Assembly: GCA_021014325.1 (NCBI GenBank)
Contig: JAJGQC010000611.1
Coordinates: 1-64,000 of the forward strand
Length of the DNA: 64,000 nucleotides
Source of the DNA: Plazaster borealis
Taxonomy: Eukaryota > Echinodermata > Asteroidea > Forcipulatida > Labidiasteridae
Direction: 5' to 3'
The translations under genes were made by a program, and so were the position numbers. The notes beneath the pieces were generated by a model. It saw only the letters and a list, made by a program, of their open reading frames with translations, made no database searches and was not told the origin of the DNA. Shown here one piece after another: positions 22,216 through 34,189 of this stretch. The stretch's first letter is position 1. Each line of letters starts with the position of its first letter.

Positions 22216-24999
22216 CAATATTAGAGAAATTGTTGATATGTATGCCGCCTCGCCCTATCAACACTCAAAGCTGGGTGACATTTATTTATTTTATTATCAA
22301 TTACCAATTATTTTTTGAAATGTTATTAATGGAGGTTAGAACTAAGACTATTTCAACCTTGAAAAGGAGATTAGAGTTCTGTCTGAGAAGGTTGACGAGG
22401 GAGATGTAACATCAAACGATACGTTCAAATCTAAGCAGGCTGACCTCGTGAACCTTCGTAAGAAAAAAATGGATGGCGTTTTGATAGGGTCAAGAACCAG
22501 GTGGATGGAACACGGGGAAAAGCCCTCCAGGTATTTCCTTAATATGGAGAAATGTAATTGTGTGAATAGGAGCATTAGTCATGTCATTACAGAGAATAAT
22601 ACTGAGCTGAAGAGCTCTTGTAGTATCCTCAACGAAGCAAGGCTTTTTTACACCAAACTGTACTCGTCCTCTGACTCGCTGGGAAGGGCCAACCTGCAAC
22701 CATTTTTCAATCATTCTGATTCTCCAGTTCTTTCCGACTTGACTCGGGATAGTATTGAGGGTCCTCTGTCGTATCATGAGGTTTTGGATGCCCTGAAAAG
22801 GAGTAACAACGGGAAGTCTCCGGGGTCTTATGGTTTCAGCTTTGAACTTTTAAAATTCTTTTTCTCAGATTTGTCTTGGTTTTTATTGCGGTCTCTGAAC
22901 TTTGGTTACGAAACAGGAACATTTTCAGTAACCCAGCAATATGGGATAATCACCCTGCTACCAAAAGGGGATAAAACCTGTCAATTTTTGAAGAATTGGA
23001 GACCCATTTCTTTATTAAATATTACGTATAAACTGGCCTCTTCTTATAGCAGAGAGAATTAAAACTTGCCTCCATTCTATTATACATGAACAACAAAAAG
23101 GTTTTTTGCAAGGTTGCTATATAGGGGAAAATATTCGTTTAATGTACAATTTGCTTAACTACACAGATAACAACAAAATTCCTGGTATGTTTTTGTTAAT
23201 TGAATTTGAAAAAGCCTTTGATTCGGTCTCCCACGACTTCATTCTTCAGATTCTTGAGCTGTTCAATTTTGGTCCTTGAATACAGAAATGGTTTCAAGTG
23301 CTTTACAACGGTGCAAAAGCCTCTGTAATGGTAAATGTTTTTTTGTCAGAATATTTTCAAATTGAGCGCGGTTGCCGGCAAGGTGACGGTTTAAGCCCTT
23401 ATTTGTTCCTTTTGTGCGCTGAAATTCTGGGGAAAATGGTTTGTCAGGAAAATTTCTGAAGGGAGTTACGGTCGAGGGTTCCGAATACAGGCTTTCTCAA
23501 TATGCAGACGACACTGTGGTTTTTCTAGACGGTTCAGAAAAATCTCTTAGCAGAGCCTTAAGCTACATGTATAAGAGGATTTTGTTCGTATGTCGGGCCT
23601 TAAAGTTAACATTGGTAAAACTAACGCAGCGCGGATTGGTGGCAACAACGGCCGACAAAAAGGTGTTTGTTCAGATGTTAATGTTAACTGGGTTGATCCC
23701 CAAGAAAGTTTTAGAGCTCTTGGCATTGAGTTTGTTTACTAATCTGGACAGTATGGTTGATATTAATTATAACAGGGTTTTAATTTCCATCGACAGTTTA
23801 ATTGGGCAATGGTCTAAACACCAGGGTTGTCGGAACATAGGGGTGTCGGAACATAGGGGTGTAACCGCTTAAAACAGAGACATCTGGTTGGACTTCCCTG
23901 TTTTTTAAAATATCCAATCTCTAGAATACACTTTTCTTCGAAGGCAGCCATCCAAGTATCGCTTGAATATTACAGAGGGCTGTTCACCCTAACCGTTTTT
24001 GGGTAGATGTTCTTACATGTAGTGCCTGGGGTTCTTATATAAAATGCCACCAACCGGTTAATCAGAATGACTCCTTACCTAGTGTTCTATGGTACAACCA
24101 TAGAATTAGAGTTTTAAAATCAAAACTGTGTTCATTACAAACATTGGATTAATAATGGGTTTTTTTATGTGTGTGATCTTCTAGATGAAAGGGGTGACTT
24201 TTTTACCATGGATGATTTTATGGCTAAATCTAGTGTTAAGACTAATTTTCTTGAATATGGAGGGATTAGTAAGGCCATAAAAAATCCTTTGGGACAGTGT
24301 TGATGGGTACTGGCAGGGCAAGTATCTGCTTCCCTTTCATTCCATTCAATTTTAGGCTACTCTTGAAGGACAAAAAAGGCTCCAACCGCATTAACAACTG
24401 TCTTACATTTGCTAAAAAAGTCTATAATTTAACCGCAAAGTGGAAAACCAAATTGAGTGTTAAACTTACTAATTCTAGGTGGATGGTACTTAGTAATATC
24501 CCGTTTAGCGTTACAATTGGCACTAGATTACGATGGTTTCAATATAGATTAGTCCACAGAATACTTGGCGTTGATTCATTCTAAGCGAAAATCGGTAAAA
24601 AGGACAATGATCTTTGTACATTCTGTCAATTAGAGAGTGAGACGCTTGTTCATTTATTTTGTAGATGTAAGTTTTCAACTATGTTTTGGACCCAACTGGA
24701 GGATTGGTTACGGAACACTCTTAAATCTAGACATAAGTTTAGACAATGAGGCTATTCTTTTTGGTATAACTAAGAAATGGTGGAGTGCTCTTAATCTGAT
24801 CCTTCTTCTGTGTCGTTTCCACATTTATAAGATGAAGATGAATAACAACAGGCCATCCCTTGCATTATTGAAAATGGACTTAAAACGCTATTATACTTTG
24901 GAAAAGTACATCTCTATTACAACTGATTCTAGTGTGAAATTCCACACAAAATGGGACTCCTTTGAATTATTGTGTCAAGGTGAACTCTGTATTTGTTGA
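22216..24999 (+). pseudogene. LINE ORF2, reverse transcriptase and C-terminal part (broken)
   Basis: The most intact piece is 22448-23062: RTRWMEHGEKPSRYFLNME, DALKRSNNGKSPG, LLPKGDK and LKNWRPISLLNITYKL. Then in other frames come EKAFDSVSHDF (usually preceded by VDF; here IEF), GCRQGDGLSPYLF, and SQYADDTVVFLDG (23480-23520, active-site YADD). The C-terminus has RLRWFQYRLVHRILGV and CTFCQLESETLVHLFCRC, the CCHC-like end usual for L1/Tx1-type elements. A 17-bp unit is duplicated in tandem at 23831-23862. Many frameshifts. Confidence 0.8.
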
Positions 25000-25120
25000 A
25001 GTGTTATGTCGGTCAACCTTATATTTTGTTTTATTGCCATTGCTTTTCAGTATTTTTGTATTAAAGTGAGGAGTTGTTTAACGTCTCAATAAAAATTCCT
25101 CTGGGAAAAACCCCCAAAAA

Positions 25121-25989
25121 CTTTAATGCTTTTCCAAGAGGAAAATTACACTTTCGAAAAACTTGAATCATTAAAATAAAATACCCTTAAAAAAGAAAAA
25201 GGCAATTATGATGCAAATATTGCAGTAAACCAAACTATAACAGAAGAGATAACATGGTGGTTGGATTTTCCATGCGATGAGGTAAAATCGTCAATTAAAA
25301 TAACACCTACATGTATTAATATTGTTATCTGTACAGATGCCAGTAATACAGGCTGTGGTGCAGTCTCCGAAACGGACAATTCTTACACAGAGGGTAAGTG
25401 GTCCCAAACCCAATAACAGTTGCATATCAATATGTTAGAGTTAATGGCATCTCAAAATGCATTGCTAACTCTCTGTGAAACTCTAAATAATGTTCATGTT
25501 CTGATCCAATCTTACAACAGCACAACCGTTTCCTACATTTCGAAAATGGGAGGAACTGTTGGTCCCTTAAATGACCTCACATCGAAAATCTTCCTTTGGT
25601 GTATATTAAGAAATATTACTCTATCCGCAACCCATGTCGCAGGAGTAGATAATACCATTGCAGATTACCTTTCTTGTAAGAAATTGAACAAAGAATTGAG
25701 TCTCAACTCACACATATTCTTGGATGTTGTCAACAAAACACAAATATATCCAGATGTTGATCTGTTTGCATCTTATATTAATAATAAGATAGTTTGCTAT
25801 GTGTCATGGAAATCAGACTCTAACGCATTGGCCATCGACGCTTTCTCAATGCAATGGTATGGTATAACACCTTACATTTTTCCACCTTTCTGTCTGCTTT
25901 GTAGAATTTTGGACAAAATATCACGAGATCAAACTCCTCTTTGCCTTCTCATCGCCCCTCTATGGAAGGCCCAACCGTGGTTTCCATAG
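25121..25989 (+). pseudogene. DIRS RNase H and following segment
   Basis: Resumes the DIRS protein after the LINE: LHFRK, then GNYDANIAVNQ, WWLDFPCDEV, and ICTDASNTGCGAV (first RNase H Asp). A TAA (25413-25415) falls before INMLELMA (Glu). The usual SDN box reads SYNST here, so a catalytic Asp appears lost. AGVDNTIADYLS supplies the last Asp. Then follow PDVDLFASYINNK, SWKSDSNALAIDAFS and LLIAPLWKAQPWFP, the conserved DIRS stretch between RNase H and recombinase. Confidence 0.8.
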
Positions 25990-26079
25990 TTGCTACAGAT
26001 GGTGATTGCAAACCCAATCAAACTACATGTACCCGAGTTTTGCCTAATGCATCAACCACAACTGCCCGTTCCAAACCTG

Positions 26080-26790
26080 CACCTGGTCGCTTGGGTCATG
26101 TCAGGGAACGCTGGAAAACAAAAGGCCTTTCGGCAGAAGCTTCAAACCTCATCGCAAATTCATGGAGGTCACGTACAAAATTGCAATATTTATCAGCTTG
26201 GAAATGCTGGACTAGTTGGTGTAGTGGACAACAAGTTAATCCATTATCTCCCACTGTAGCAGACTTGGTAAATGCTCTATGCTCATTCAAACGGAAAATC
26301 ATACTCCACGTTAAACACATACAGATCAGCTCTGTCTTCAGCCCTACCTAGATTTGAGGGACATGCAGCTGGACAACACCCTTTAATAGTACGCTTAATG
26401 AAGGGAGTATTTAATACAACACCCTGAAACTGAGATATTCAAAAACATGGAAAGTTTCAATTGTGTTAGATTATTTAAAAAGGTTGCCAATTAACAGTAT
26501 AAGTTTTAAGTCAGAAACTTTTAACTCTAACAGCACTTGTATCGGCTCAAAGAACACAATTGCTGGCTAGTATAGATACAGTACTAGTCACTTGAATATT
26601 TCAGATAATTCCTGCGTTATTTCTGTTTTGGGGATATTGAAAACGAACTGCCCAAAAAGAGGCTTGGGACAAACCAAATAGTTATACCAAAATTTGACGA
26701 GAACCCAAAGTTATGTGTTCTCCGCACATTGAAAAGATTACTTAGATCGACAAACATACAACAACAGTTTCAGTTTCCAAAATGATGAAG
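26080..26790 (+). pseudogene. DIRS tyrosine recombinase, N-terminal part only
   Basis: The core-binding region is seen in several frames: LSAEASNLIANSWRSRTK and YLSAWKCWTSWCSG, then YSTLNTYRSALSSALPRFEG, VRLMKGVFN, RYSKTWKVSIVLDYLKRLP, LTLTALVSAQRTQLLASID and IVIPKFDENPKLCVLRTLK. The downstream catalytic Arg-His-Arg-Tyr part is absent; the sequence loses similarity at about 26790. The recombinase would integrate the circular cDNA. Frame changes near 26275, 26425, 26520 and 26680. Confidence 0.75.
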
Positions 26791-27276
26791 GAAAATATCT
26801 TGTCTTTTTGAATTGAAGAGGGCGCTAGTTTGTTTCCTTCCACTAAGGGTGCATCCCACTATTTAGAGAGAAAACAGACCAACGGCCTCATGAATATTTT
26901 GTAGGCCTTAAAAATATTGTTAGGCCTACTAGACTGATTTGAGAGCTAAAATAAAAGGGGTACGGTGTAAAACATTTGCCCAATTAACACCTGGGGGTTG
27001 TTGACTTCCAACTTCAGGCATTTTGGATGAACCAGGCCCTGAAAAAATGGTCCTATTTGCTGAGAGGTGCAGGGCATTTTTTCAAGATTGATGCTCGGAC
27101 GTTTGGAAATTTACACAGGTGTAGGGGTGTTTATATTTGAAGGGTAACTTGACGGGCCTTGGGACACCCCATGTCAAATTAAGCAGAGGGTAAAAGTTTA
27201 GGAGTCAATGGGTAATTGTCTCTATCAAAAATCTATTAGATTGTAAGTATTCTTAAAGTATTTTGGCATATTGACT
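26791..27276. other. Unassigned region after the DIRS element
   Basis: No gene or repeat boundary was recognised. Confidence 0.35.
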
Positions 27277-27633
27277 CAGGGCTCGAATTTGGGGTAAAAA
27301 CCCACAAGACCGCGGGGCTTGTATGTAGCTCAAAATATTGACTGGACCAGAATTTTGTACACAAGACTTGAATTGAAATGAGAAGAAAAATGCCTACACA
27401 GTTTAATTTGTTTTGAATTTGAAAAAGCACAAAGAGAAGATTTATCTCATTTGTATTATGGGTAAGTAGGCCTATTCTTCAATAATCAACAGAATTATAT
27501 ATACATTGTAAGAATGAAAGTCAACATTTAAACACAACACAAGACTGCCGGACTTGTTCGGTTGTGAGTTTACTGGCCCGATGCTAAAATCACTGGCCTC
27601 GAGCCTGCGGTCCAGTGTAACATTCGAGCCCTG
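27277..27633. mobile_element. 357-bp inverted-repeat DNA element with 5-bp target duplication
   Basis: Starts CAGGGCTCGAAT and ends ATTCGAGCCCTG. TGACT stands directly before and directly after it, a perfect 5-bp direct repeat. No coding potential; a non-autonomous DNA transposon. Confidence 0.75.
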
Positions 27634-29330
27634 TGACTATTGAGCATAATTTTGCACTGTTAGGCCACAGGTTGGACCCCTCCTCTCTCCGTTGATAAAA
27701 TGCGATGGAGTCCAAGATATAAAAGTCCTGTATAACAAAATATTTTCATAACTGATGGAGGAAGCTGAAGCTTTCTTCACATCCGTATATCCCGGTGAAT
27801 TCCAAGAATGCTGGATTCAGAATTGTGAATTTTATCCTTGGATGACATTATTTTTGATATTAAAATGGAAATTCTTTATTGTAACTTTCAGTACTGACTC
27901 TGTACGTGTACATGAAAATTTGCACGAACGTGCGTCCACGATATTCATAGCAAGTCCGTCACATTCAGTGTAGGGTCATTCGATCCATTTATCTCACGAA
28001 CATGCAGTCGTATGTACAAAAGGCAAAATACTAGGTGTACTGAAGTGAAAAATCTGACCATGATGGAGGAAAGAATCCCACATATTTTTCTCACACAAGT
28101 AGACTGGATATAAAGTATTATTGAGAAAAATTGTAAATCTGTCAGTAATGTCCCATACTGTCAAATAACTATTTGAAAAAGGCGTTTTATTTTGCCTTTT
28201 TTACAAGCAGACCCATATTCAGACCCCTGACAAATACCCATCAAAGGTGTGATTGGTCTATCCTTATATCAGACCACGCATGCACCTAGTTTATAACCAA
28301 ATGTAATATAAAAGCAATCAAACATTTCAAATGGGGAAAACTGGGGTAAAAACGCCTGATTTTAAAGTTTTTACAAAATATCTCAGCATTGCTTGGAGAT
28401 ACTAGGAAATAAATGTATTTATTAATGCAATAGGCCTACATACAAGACGTACATATGTATGCATCTCCTCTATTGTGTGGAAATATAAACTCATTGTAAT
28501 TATACTGATAAGGGGATATTTTTCACCCTTAATCGGAGTAAGTTTGGCGGGCGTTTTTACCCAGGTGTGGGGGAAGAAACGCCTGCCCACAGTAATTGTT
28601 GTAAAGTTGTCTTTACCAGATATTTTCCCATAGTATTTAAAATTTATAAATTTATAATTTTTAAAAATACTCAGGGAATACATCAAATACAAACAAATTT
28701 TCAAACACAGCTGGTTAACTACAAACTCAATCAATTAAAACAGGTATTCTTATGTAGAGGGAAGTTGAACATTAGCGGACATACATGTAATTCGCACACA
28801 ACAAGTTTGTACGCTTATGGCTGACCAACATTGCAAAGTCTAAACTAAGAACACCCATAGCTCCAGCAAGGGTCTACTGGTCCAAAGACACCACCCCAGA
28901 AGCTCCTGATCAATGAAATGTTTTAAAGACTCAAGATAGACCAAACACAAACATACAATCCCTGTAGATGTTATTGTACCTATGGGTCTACCTAGTTTAA
29001 ATCAGATAAAGTAAACAAATAAAAAAAATTAATATATAAATAAATAAATAGATAAGACCCCTTAAACAATTTAGCTGTGACCCGTTTTTCGTCCCTTACA
29101 GTATTGTATTGGCGAGCAAATATTGAAATTAATTTTTGAAATTTAATCATTTTTAAAATTATAGTGCTACATGTATTTACTCTTCTTAATATCAATAATC
29201 AAATAACAAATATTGAACAAATTTGACATTTTTTCCTTCAAAAAGCTTTAAACCCAGGACGTCAGAGAAGTGCAACAGATTCTGGCTCCCTACCAAGGAT
29301 GTCCGTCGGACAACGACAGCCAGACAACTC
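27634..29330. other. Unassigned AT-rich region
   Basis: No convincing exon, RNA gene or mobile element was found. The short frames at 27755-27973 and 28567-28824 look like chance. Confidence 0.35.
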
Positions 29331-29333
29331 GAC

Positions 29334-29612
29334 GGGTCAGACAACTGGATGGGTCAGACAACTGGAAGGGTCAGACAACTGGATGGGTCAGACAACTGGA
29401 CGGGTCAGACAACTGGATGGGTCAGACAACTGGATGGGTCAGACAACTGGATGGGTCAGACAACTGGATGGGTCAGACAACTGGATGGGTCAGACAACTG
29501 GATGGGTCAGACAACTGGATGGGTCAGACAACTCGATGGGTCAGACAACTGGATGGGTCAGACAACTCGATGGGTCAGACAATTCGATGGGTCAGACAAC
29601 TCGATGGGTTGT
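29334..29612 (+). repeat. 17-bp minisatellite, about 16 units
   Basis: Unit GGGTCAGACAACTGGAT, with variants having CTCGAT or CTGGAC. Because 17 is not a multiple of 3 and the unit has no stop in any phase, all three forward frames stay open and give shifted repeats of DGSDNWMGQTTGWVRQL. These frames are a by-product, not genes. Confidence 0.9.
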
Positions 29613-31005
29613 ATGTTCAACCGTAAGACAAGTTGACTTTTGATCAGACAACTCGATGGATGGAGTTAAAATCTTCATGGTAGAAGATTTGTATGACACC
29701 GGCATGCAGCTGACGACTCACAGAGCCGTTTGGCACGGGGGACGAGCGTACTGTAACTGGGCACTGGCATCCCACAGGGGTGGGGGACAAATGCACCTGC
29801 GCCTGGTTGGGGGGATGGGGGGCACATGCATTATCCGGCCCAAGAGAAGGCCAATGGAATACTTGTCTGAAGTTCACGCAAAAATTGTATAAACACAGAA
29901 TTTATTCAGGAAATTTGTGTAAACATTGTCACGTGTTGTCAATGACACTCAAAAAAAGAGAGATCAGTCATTCACTCGTCGACTTGTCTTGGCACTCTGT
30001 CCGGTTGTCTTGTCTCACTGACGACTTGTTAAGCTGTCGAGTTGTCTGACAGGTCGAGTTGTCACAAGAACGAGTTGTCTGTCTCCCCTACCAACAACAA
30101 GGGCTGTTTGCACGCACTGAGACTGAGAGTGTACATGTATGTTCATGTCATATGTACACAGTGGCCCTGCTCTGGGTATTTAAAGCTTCTCTACAAATAC
30201 AATGCAAACAAAATTTTAACTAATAATTGTTAATATTTTTACCTGATTTGAGAAGCTAAAATTCCGTTAATAATCTTCATGTCCATAACTACACTTTTGA
30301 TGGGTCCAAAAATGACAAACATGTGACCCGCTCTGCAAAAAAGGCCCGTAAGTCGTGCTATGCCTTTTCACGTTATGGGCTCATCAATGTTGAAAAGGTG
30401 ACAAATTCTTCCTTGGTGTTGTATTTTTTTAATTCTATTTTTGACATCCTTCATATCCACACTTTCATAACTTGTAAGATTGGATGTTTATTTTGATCAA
30501 AAAGATGAAAAAATTGTGTTTTGTGGACATTTTGTTCATGTTTTTTTTCTTTCAGTGTCCGTGGATTCCGTTGAAAGTTGCGTCTTTTTACACATCTGGC
30601 AGGACATTAACCCTAACCCCCATTAACCCTAACCCTCCACATACCCAGCCAAATACAACAGAATGCAACACAGTTGAAATGAGAACCATGCCAAATGCAA
30701 CAAAATACAACAAGGGATTTTGTTGCATTGTGCAGGCATGTTGTTTGTGTTAGGACTGAGCAAGGGGGTTTGCCCTGCTAAATGCAACAGTATGCACATA
30801 TTATAAAGTTGGTATCATCTAAAAGCTGAGGACATTGGCTTTTTATTTGTAGACATAGAAAAGGTTAAAGGTCAAATGCAAAAGCAAGGAAGGTAATTTT
30901 CTGACATGAAGACAAACAGCGCTTGTAACTAGGGGCGTGAATCTTTTCTGTGATGTGTACGCAGTGTACTGTGGTGCACCGATTGGTCAATGCACGCATT
31001 ATCAA
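29613..31005. other. Unassigned region with minisatellite-related and telomere-like traces
   Basis: At 29975-30082 scattered GAGTTGTCTGAC and GACTTGTCT words are the inverse of the 17-bp minisatellite word. At 30608-30638 there are short TTAACCCTAACCC-type runs resembling the animal telomere repeat, too few to be more than a trace. No gene recognised. Confidence 0.4.
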
Positions 31006-31213
31006 GCTTGCGCATGCGCTTTGAATGGGATTCGTTGTTTATTCACTGTCAGGTGACTGTCATGTGACTGTTTATAATGTTATTAATGTGCGTGTCATGC
31101 AAAAACACAGCTTGCGCATGCGCTGTGAATGGAATTCCTTGTTTATTCACTGTCAGGTGGCAGTCATGTGACTGTTTATAAGGAGAATGTGCGTGCCACG
31201 CAAAAACACAGCG
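31006..31213 (+). repeat. Two direct repeats of 104 bp
   Basis: Copies at 31006-31109 and 31110-31213 both begin GCTTGCGCATGCGCT and contain TTGTTTATTCACTGTCAGGT, CATGTGACTGTTTATAA and CAAAAACACAG. The palindromic TGCGCATGCGC resembles an NRF-1 binding site, so a promoter role for the short frame at 31322 is possible. Confidence 0.7.
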
Positions 31214-31321
31214 CAATACCTGTCAACTGTCTTGTCTTGCTCTGAGCGAAAAGATTTTGATAATTATTTACTATTTTAGCCAACAAATTTTATATATTCT
31301 TCGTAAATTGTTTGCTTAAGT

Positions 31322-31534
31322 ATGGTTTCAAAGGATCAGTGTCTGGCTGAGGCTTTGAATGATCTCCGTGATGCCAATCTTGTCGGGGAAGAGAGAGACA
31401 TGGTTGGCTTTGTGGAATATTACTTTGTTAACTTCCGATGTGAAGACGACAATGTGGAATCCGATTCAGAATCTGATTCCACATTGCTGTCTTTAGCGGA
31501 AGATAACAAAGATTTCGACTCTGATCAGAGATGA
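31322..31534 (+). CDS. Short acidic open frame, uncertain
   Basis: A 70-residue frame rich in Asp, Glu and Ser (DNVESDSESDSTLLSL), with an ATG 109 bp after the two NRF-1-like repeats. No family was recognised and no donor site clearly ends it. It could be a first exon, the remnant N-terminus of a transposase (acidic starts are common there), or chance. The DNA at 31456-31484 is itself an inverted repeat (GTGGAATC...GATTCCAC). Confidence 0.2.
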   Translation: MVSKDQCLAEALNDLRDANLVGEERDMVGFVEYYFVNFRCEDDNVESDSESDSTLLSLAEDNKDFDSDQR

Positions 31535-33962
31535 TGAAAAGGATGGCCCCTTGGTTGTTGTAGCCCCACATTTTCAAAAAAGAGACAAATTCACTGCATT
31601 GACATGATTGGGAAAAAAAGAGGTTGAACAAAATTTAAAAACCCCAAAGTATCAGACCAAATTAAATAAGAAAATTGCCCCAATTACTCTCCATGTTTTT
31701 AATTGGTTTGGGGGTTTTGGGGTATTTATTTTAATTTAATTTTTTACCCAAAGATTATTTCAAAATTGATTAAAGGAACCTTACAGAACTGGTAAAAAAA
31801 ATTTTCTTTAAGATCACAGATTTACATAAAACTTACACGTCTAATGATGATGATAGGTAGAAAACCTCTCCCTAGAAATATTTCTGTCTGAATGCCCATA
31901 TAAATAAGAAAAATAAAAAAAACTAATTTCCGATTGAGTTTTATTTCTCATGAGTGTTTTCATTATAATATATATGTACCCATTATTCACTATGTTTTTC
32001 GTTTTTTCACTATTTTCTTGACCTCAAGATGGCCGATCTTCTCAGTTTATGTATATGGTGTCATATTATGTATATAACTGTTTTATAGTGTGCAAAAAGC
32101 AATTTTGTGAGTCCTTTAATCAACTTCAATTTGCAATTAGAAGGCAAACTGTGTTAGCTGTGCTAGATTTGGGAAAAATATTGAGGTTTAAAACTTGTGT
32201 CATTTTTGTGTTAGCTGTGCTAGATTTGAAATTGAGGTTTAAAACTTGTGTCATTTTGTGTTAGCTGTGCTAGATTTGAAATTGAGGTTTAAACTTGTGT
32301 CATTTTTGTTTACCAAAACTTGAATTTTTTACCCCCCAAAACTAGTGTTAATCACGAAATGCGAGCCAACTTCAGAGTTTTATTAAACAGCCCAAACTTT
32401 GGTGGAAATAATTAGCTTAAATTTGTTTTTAAATGAAAAACAGGGCAGGGGAAAGGTGTTTTTATTCATTTTTTTCCAAAAAGCGTGCGTGCGAATTTTC
32501 ACTTACGGAGTCAGTACAGAAAGTTCAATAGAGACGTAAATGTCCATTTTAATTTAGTTTGATTTTCAAAAATAATGTCATCTAAGGATAAAATTAACAA
32601 TTCTGACCCCAGCAGGCATGGAGTTCATGACACAACAAGGAATGTGTGAACAAAGTTTCAGCTTCGTCCATCATCAGGTAAAAATATGAAAATATGTTGT
32701 TATAATTTTGTTTTCGCAATGTACGGACTACGGGACCTTTACCCTAGACTCCGTCACGTTGTATGCAACGGAGGAGTCCAACCCTAGGCTAATGTACAGA
32801 GTATGCGCAGCATGGAGTTTGGTTGGGGTGCACTGCGGCTCGAGCCGAGGCCCGAGGGTTAAATTCTGACAGAAACGTTACAATGTGCCCAGAAAACCCA
32901 AAAGCTATACACAAAGTGAGGCAACGAACAGAAAAGTTTTGCAGCATGCCTCCAATTTCTAAGGGATTTATTTGATTTTTGATGGATGTTGGACTTCCTT
33001 TTTTTTAATATTCCTCGGTAGAAATTGGTAGCTGAAACGCTAAATTTTGACCTTTAAAAATGAAAATTCAAGAGCACATTTCACAGCGCCGATGGAAATC
33101 TTGCGCAAAGTCGCGCACTCGTGCGCAAAGTGACTAAAACGGAGTATAGCGAGCAGCGCTGGCAAGACCACGGTAGACCCGAAAATGACTTATTTTTCAT
33201 GATTTTGACACTTTGTAGCCGTTCAAAGTGCCTGTGCCTTTCTGTATACGTTCTGTCAACCCTTCCGCTGGACAGGTAAGGATATAATTTGACCTAAATT
33301 AAGTGAGATAACTTGGGGGCATGCTGCGGAAAATTTACCCGAACAGAAAACACGTACAAATAAAAATACAATACCTTACATTTGGAGTGTCACTGTTGTT
33401 CTCACCGTGTCAGTGTATTTACTATTTCCTTCCTCCGTGTCTCTATTGCACTACTGCTGTGTCCGTGTTGCATGTGTCCGCACGTCGTCAAACTCACAAC
33501 ACAGTGACAGTGATTCAGATTCAGATACATGTATAACGGACGTGTGTGGTAGCAAGCAAGTCATGACAAGTGAGGAGGCAAGGTTCCATATCTGATAGTA
33601 GACTGGTCCCCTGTCAAACCGGAAGAGGGCGGCAGAGCTGGATTTAACTCGTAGAGTTATCTCCACCATTCATCACTACACTAAAACAAACTCAAATAGC
33701 AACCAATGCTAATTGCCTCTTATTCAAAAATACTAAACAAAGTCTCTCAGCCTCTTATAAACCAATCAGATATATTTTCAGACAACTAAACTTCAGATTT
33801 CTTTCCAACTCTTGGCAGATCAGCCGTTTGGAATTTTTGCTAATTACCCCAGAAAAAACACCCCCGTAAAATGTGCTTTTATTTCCCAAACCGACTTGAG
33901 TTCTCATGAGGCACTTGCTGCACCAAGGTCTTGCTGCACCAAGGCACCAAGGCCTTGCTGCA
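31535..33962. other. Unassigned region with a small tandem repeat
   Basis: At 32151-32309 a unit of about 50-57 bp (GTGTTAGCTGTGCTAGATTT... AACTTGTGTCATTTT) occurs three times. Around 32740-32800 and 33080-33150 the sequence is richer in CG, perhaps a promoter remnant, but no exon could be supported. Confidence 0.4.
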
Positions 33963-34180
33963 CCAAGGCATTGCTTAGCAAAGAAATTTGCTAAGCAGAA
34001 TTTTCTGCTTAACAGCTTTATGAAATTGGGCCCCAGAGCTGCTTAGCAGACAGTATTGCTTAAAAATTGTCTGCTAAGCAGAAATGAGCAGGATACCAGT
34101 CACAAATTGTACATGTGACATGGTAGTTTGGCTGGTAACCTTATCCTGGTAAGCATAATTTTGTTGTGCTTATTATAGCT
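33963..34180. repeat. GGGCCC-family elements, two partial copies
   Basis: AATTTTCTGCTTAACAGCTTTATGAAATTGGGCCCC, read across 34001-34033, is followed by a second copy with GCTTAGCAGA, GATACCAGTCAC and TGGCTGGTAACCTTAT. Confidence 0.65.
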
Positions 34181-34189
34181 ACATGTTGT

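Larger units (their letters stand above)
20005..25120 (+). mobile_element. L1/Tx1-like LINE inserted in the DIRS element
   Basis: A same-strand, nearly full-length non-LTR element of 5.1 kb with ORF1 and ORF2 (endonuclease, RT, Cys-rich C-terminus). The insertion splits the DIRS frame: FIGMIIATFDA stops on the left and FPRGKLHFRK resumes on the right. CTTTGATGC (19996-20004) and CTTTAATGC (25121-25129) flank the insert, a probable 9-bp target duplication with one change. The 3' end is short and A-rich (CCCCCAAAAA) with an AATAAA about 30 bp before it (25087). Confidence 0.8.
17860..26790 (+). mobile_element. DIRS-like tyrosine-recombinase retrotransposon, decayed and interrupted
   Basis: In order on the plus strand: promoter-like TATA, gag-like frame (17936-18850), RT (19140-20004), [LINE insertion 20005-25120], RNase H and the following DIRS-specific segment (25121-25989), and a partial tyrosine recombinase (26080-26790). 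This order is that of DIRS elements, which integrate with a recombinase and not a DDE integrase. Every part has stops or frameshifts and the recombinase is cut before its catalytic C-terminal half. Terminal and internal complementary repeats were not found, so the outer limits are approximate. Confidence 0.8.

Noticed and set aside
29223..29643. Three repeat proteins of 114-137 residues
   Set aside because: All are readings of the 17-bp minisatellite in its three phases; no sign of selection for one frame.
30608..30638. Interstitial telomere repeat
   Set aside because: Only a few imperfect TTAACCC/CCCTAA words; too short to claim a telomeric remnant.
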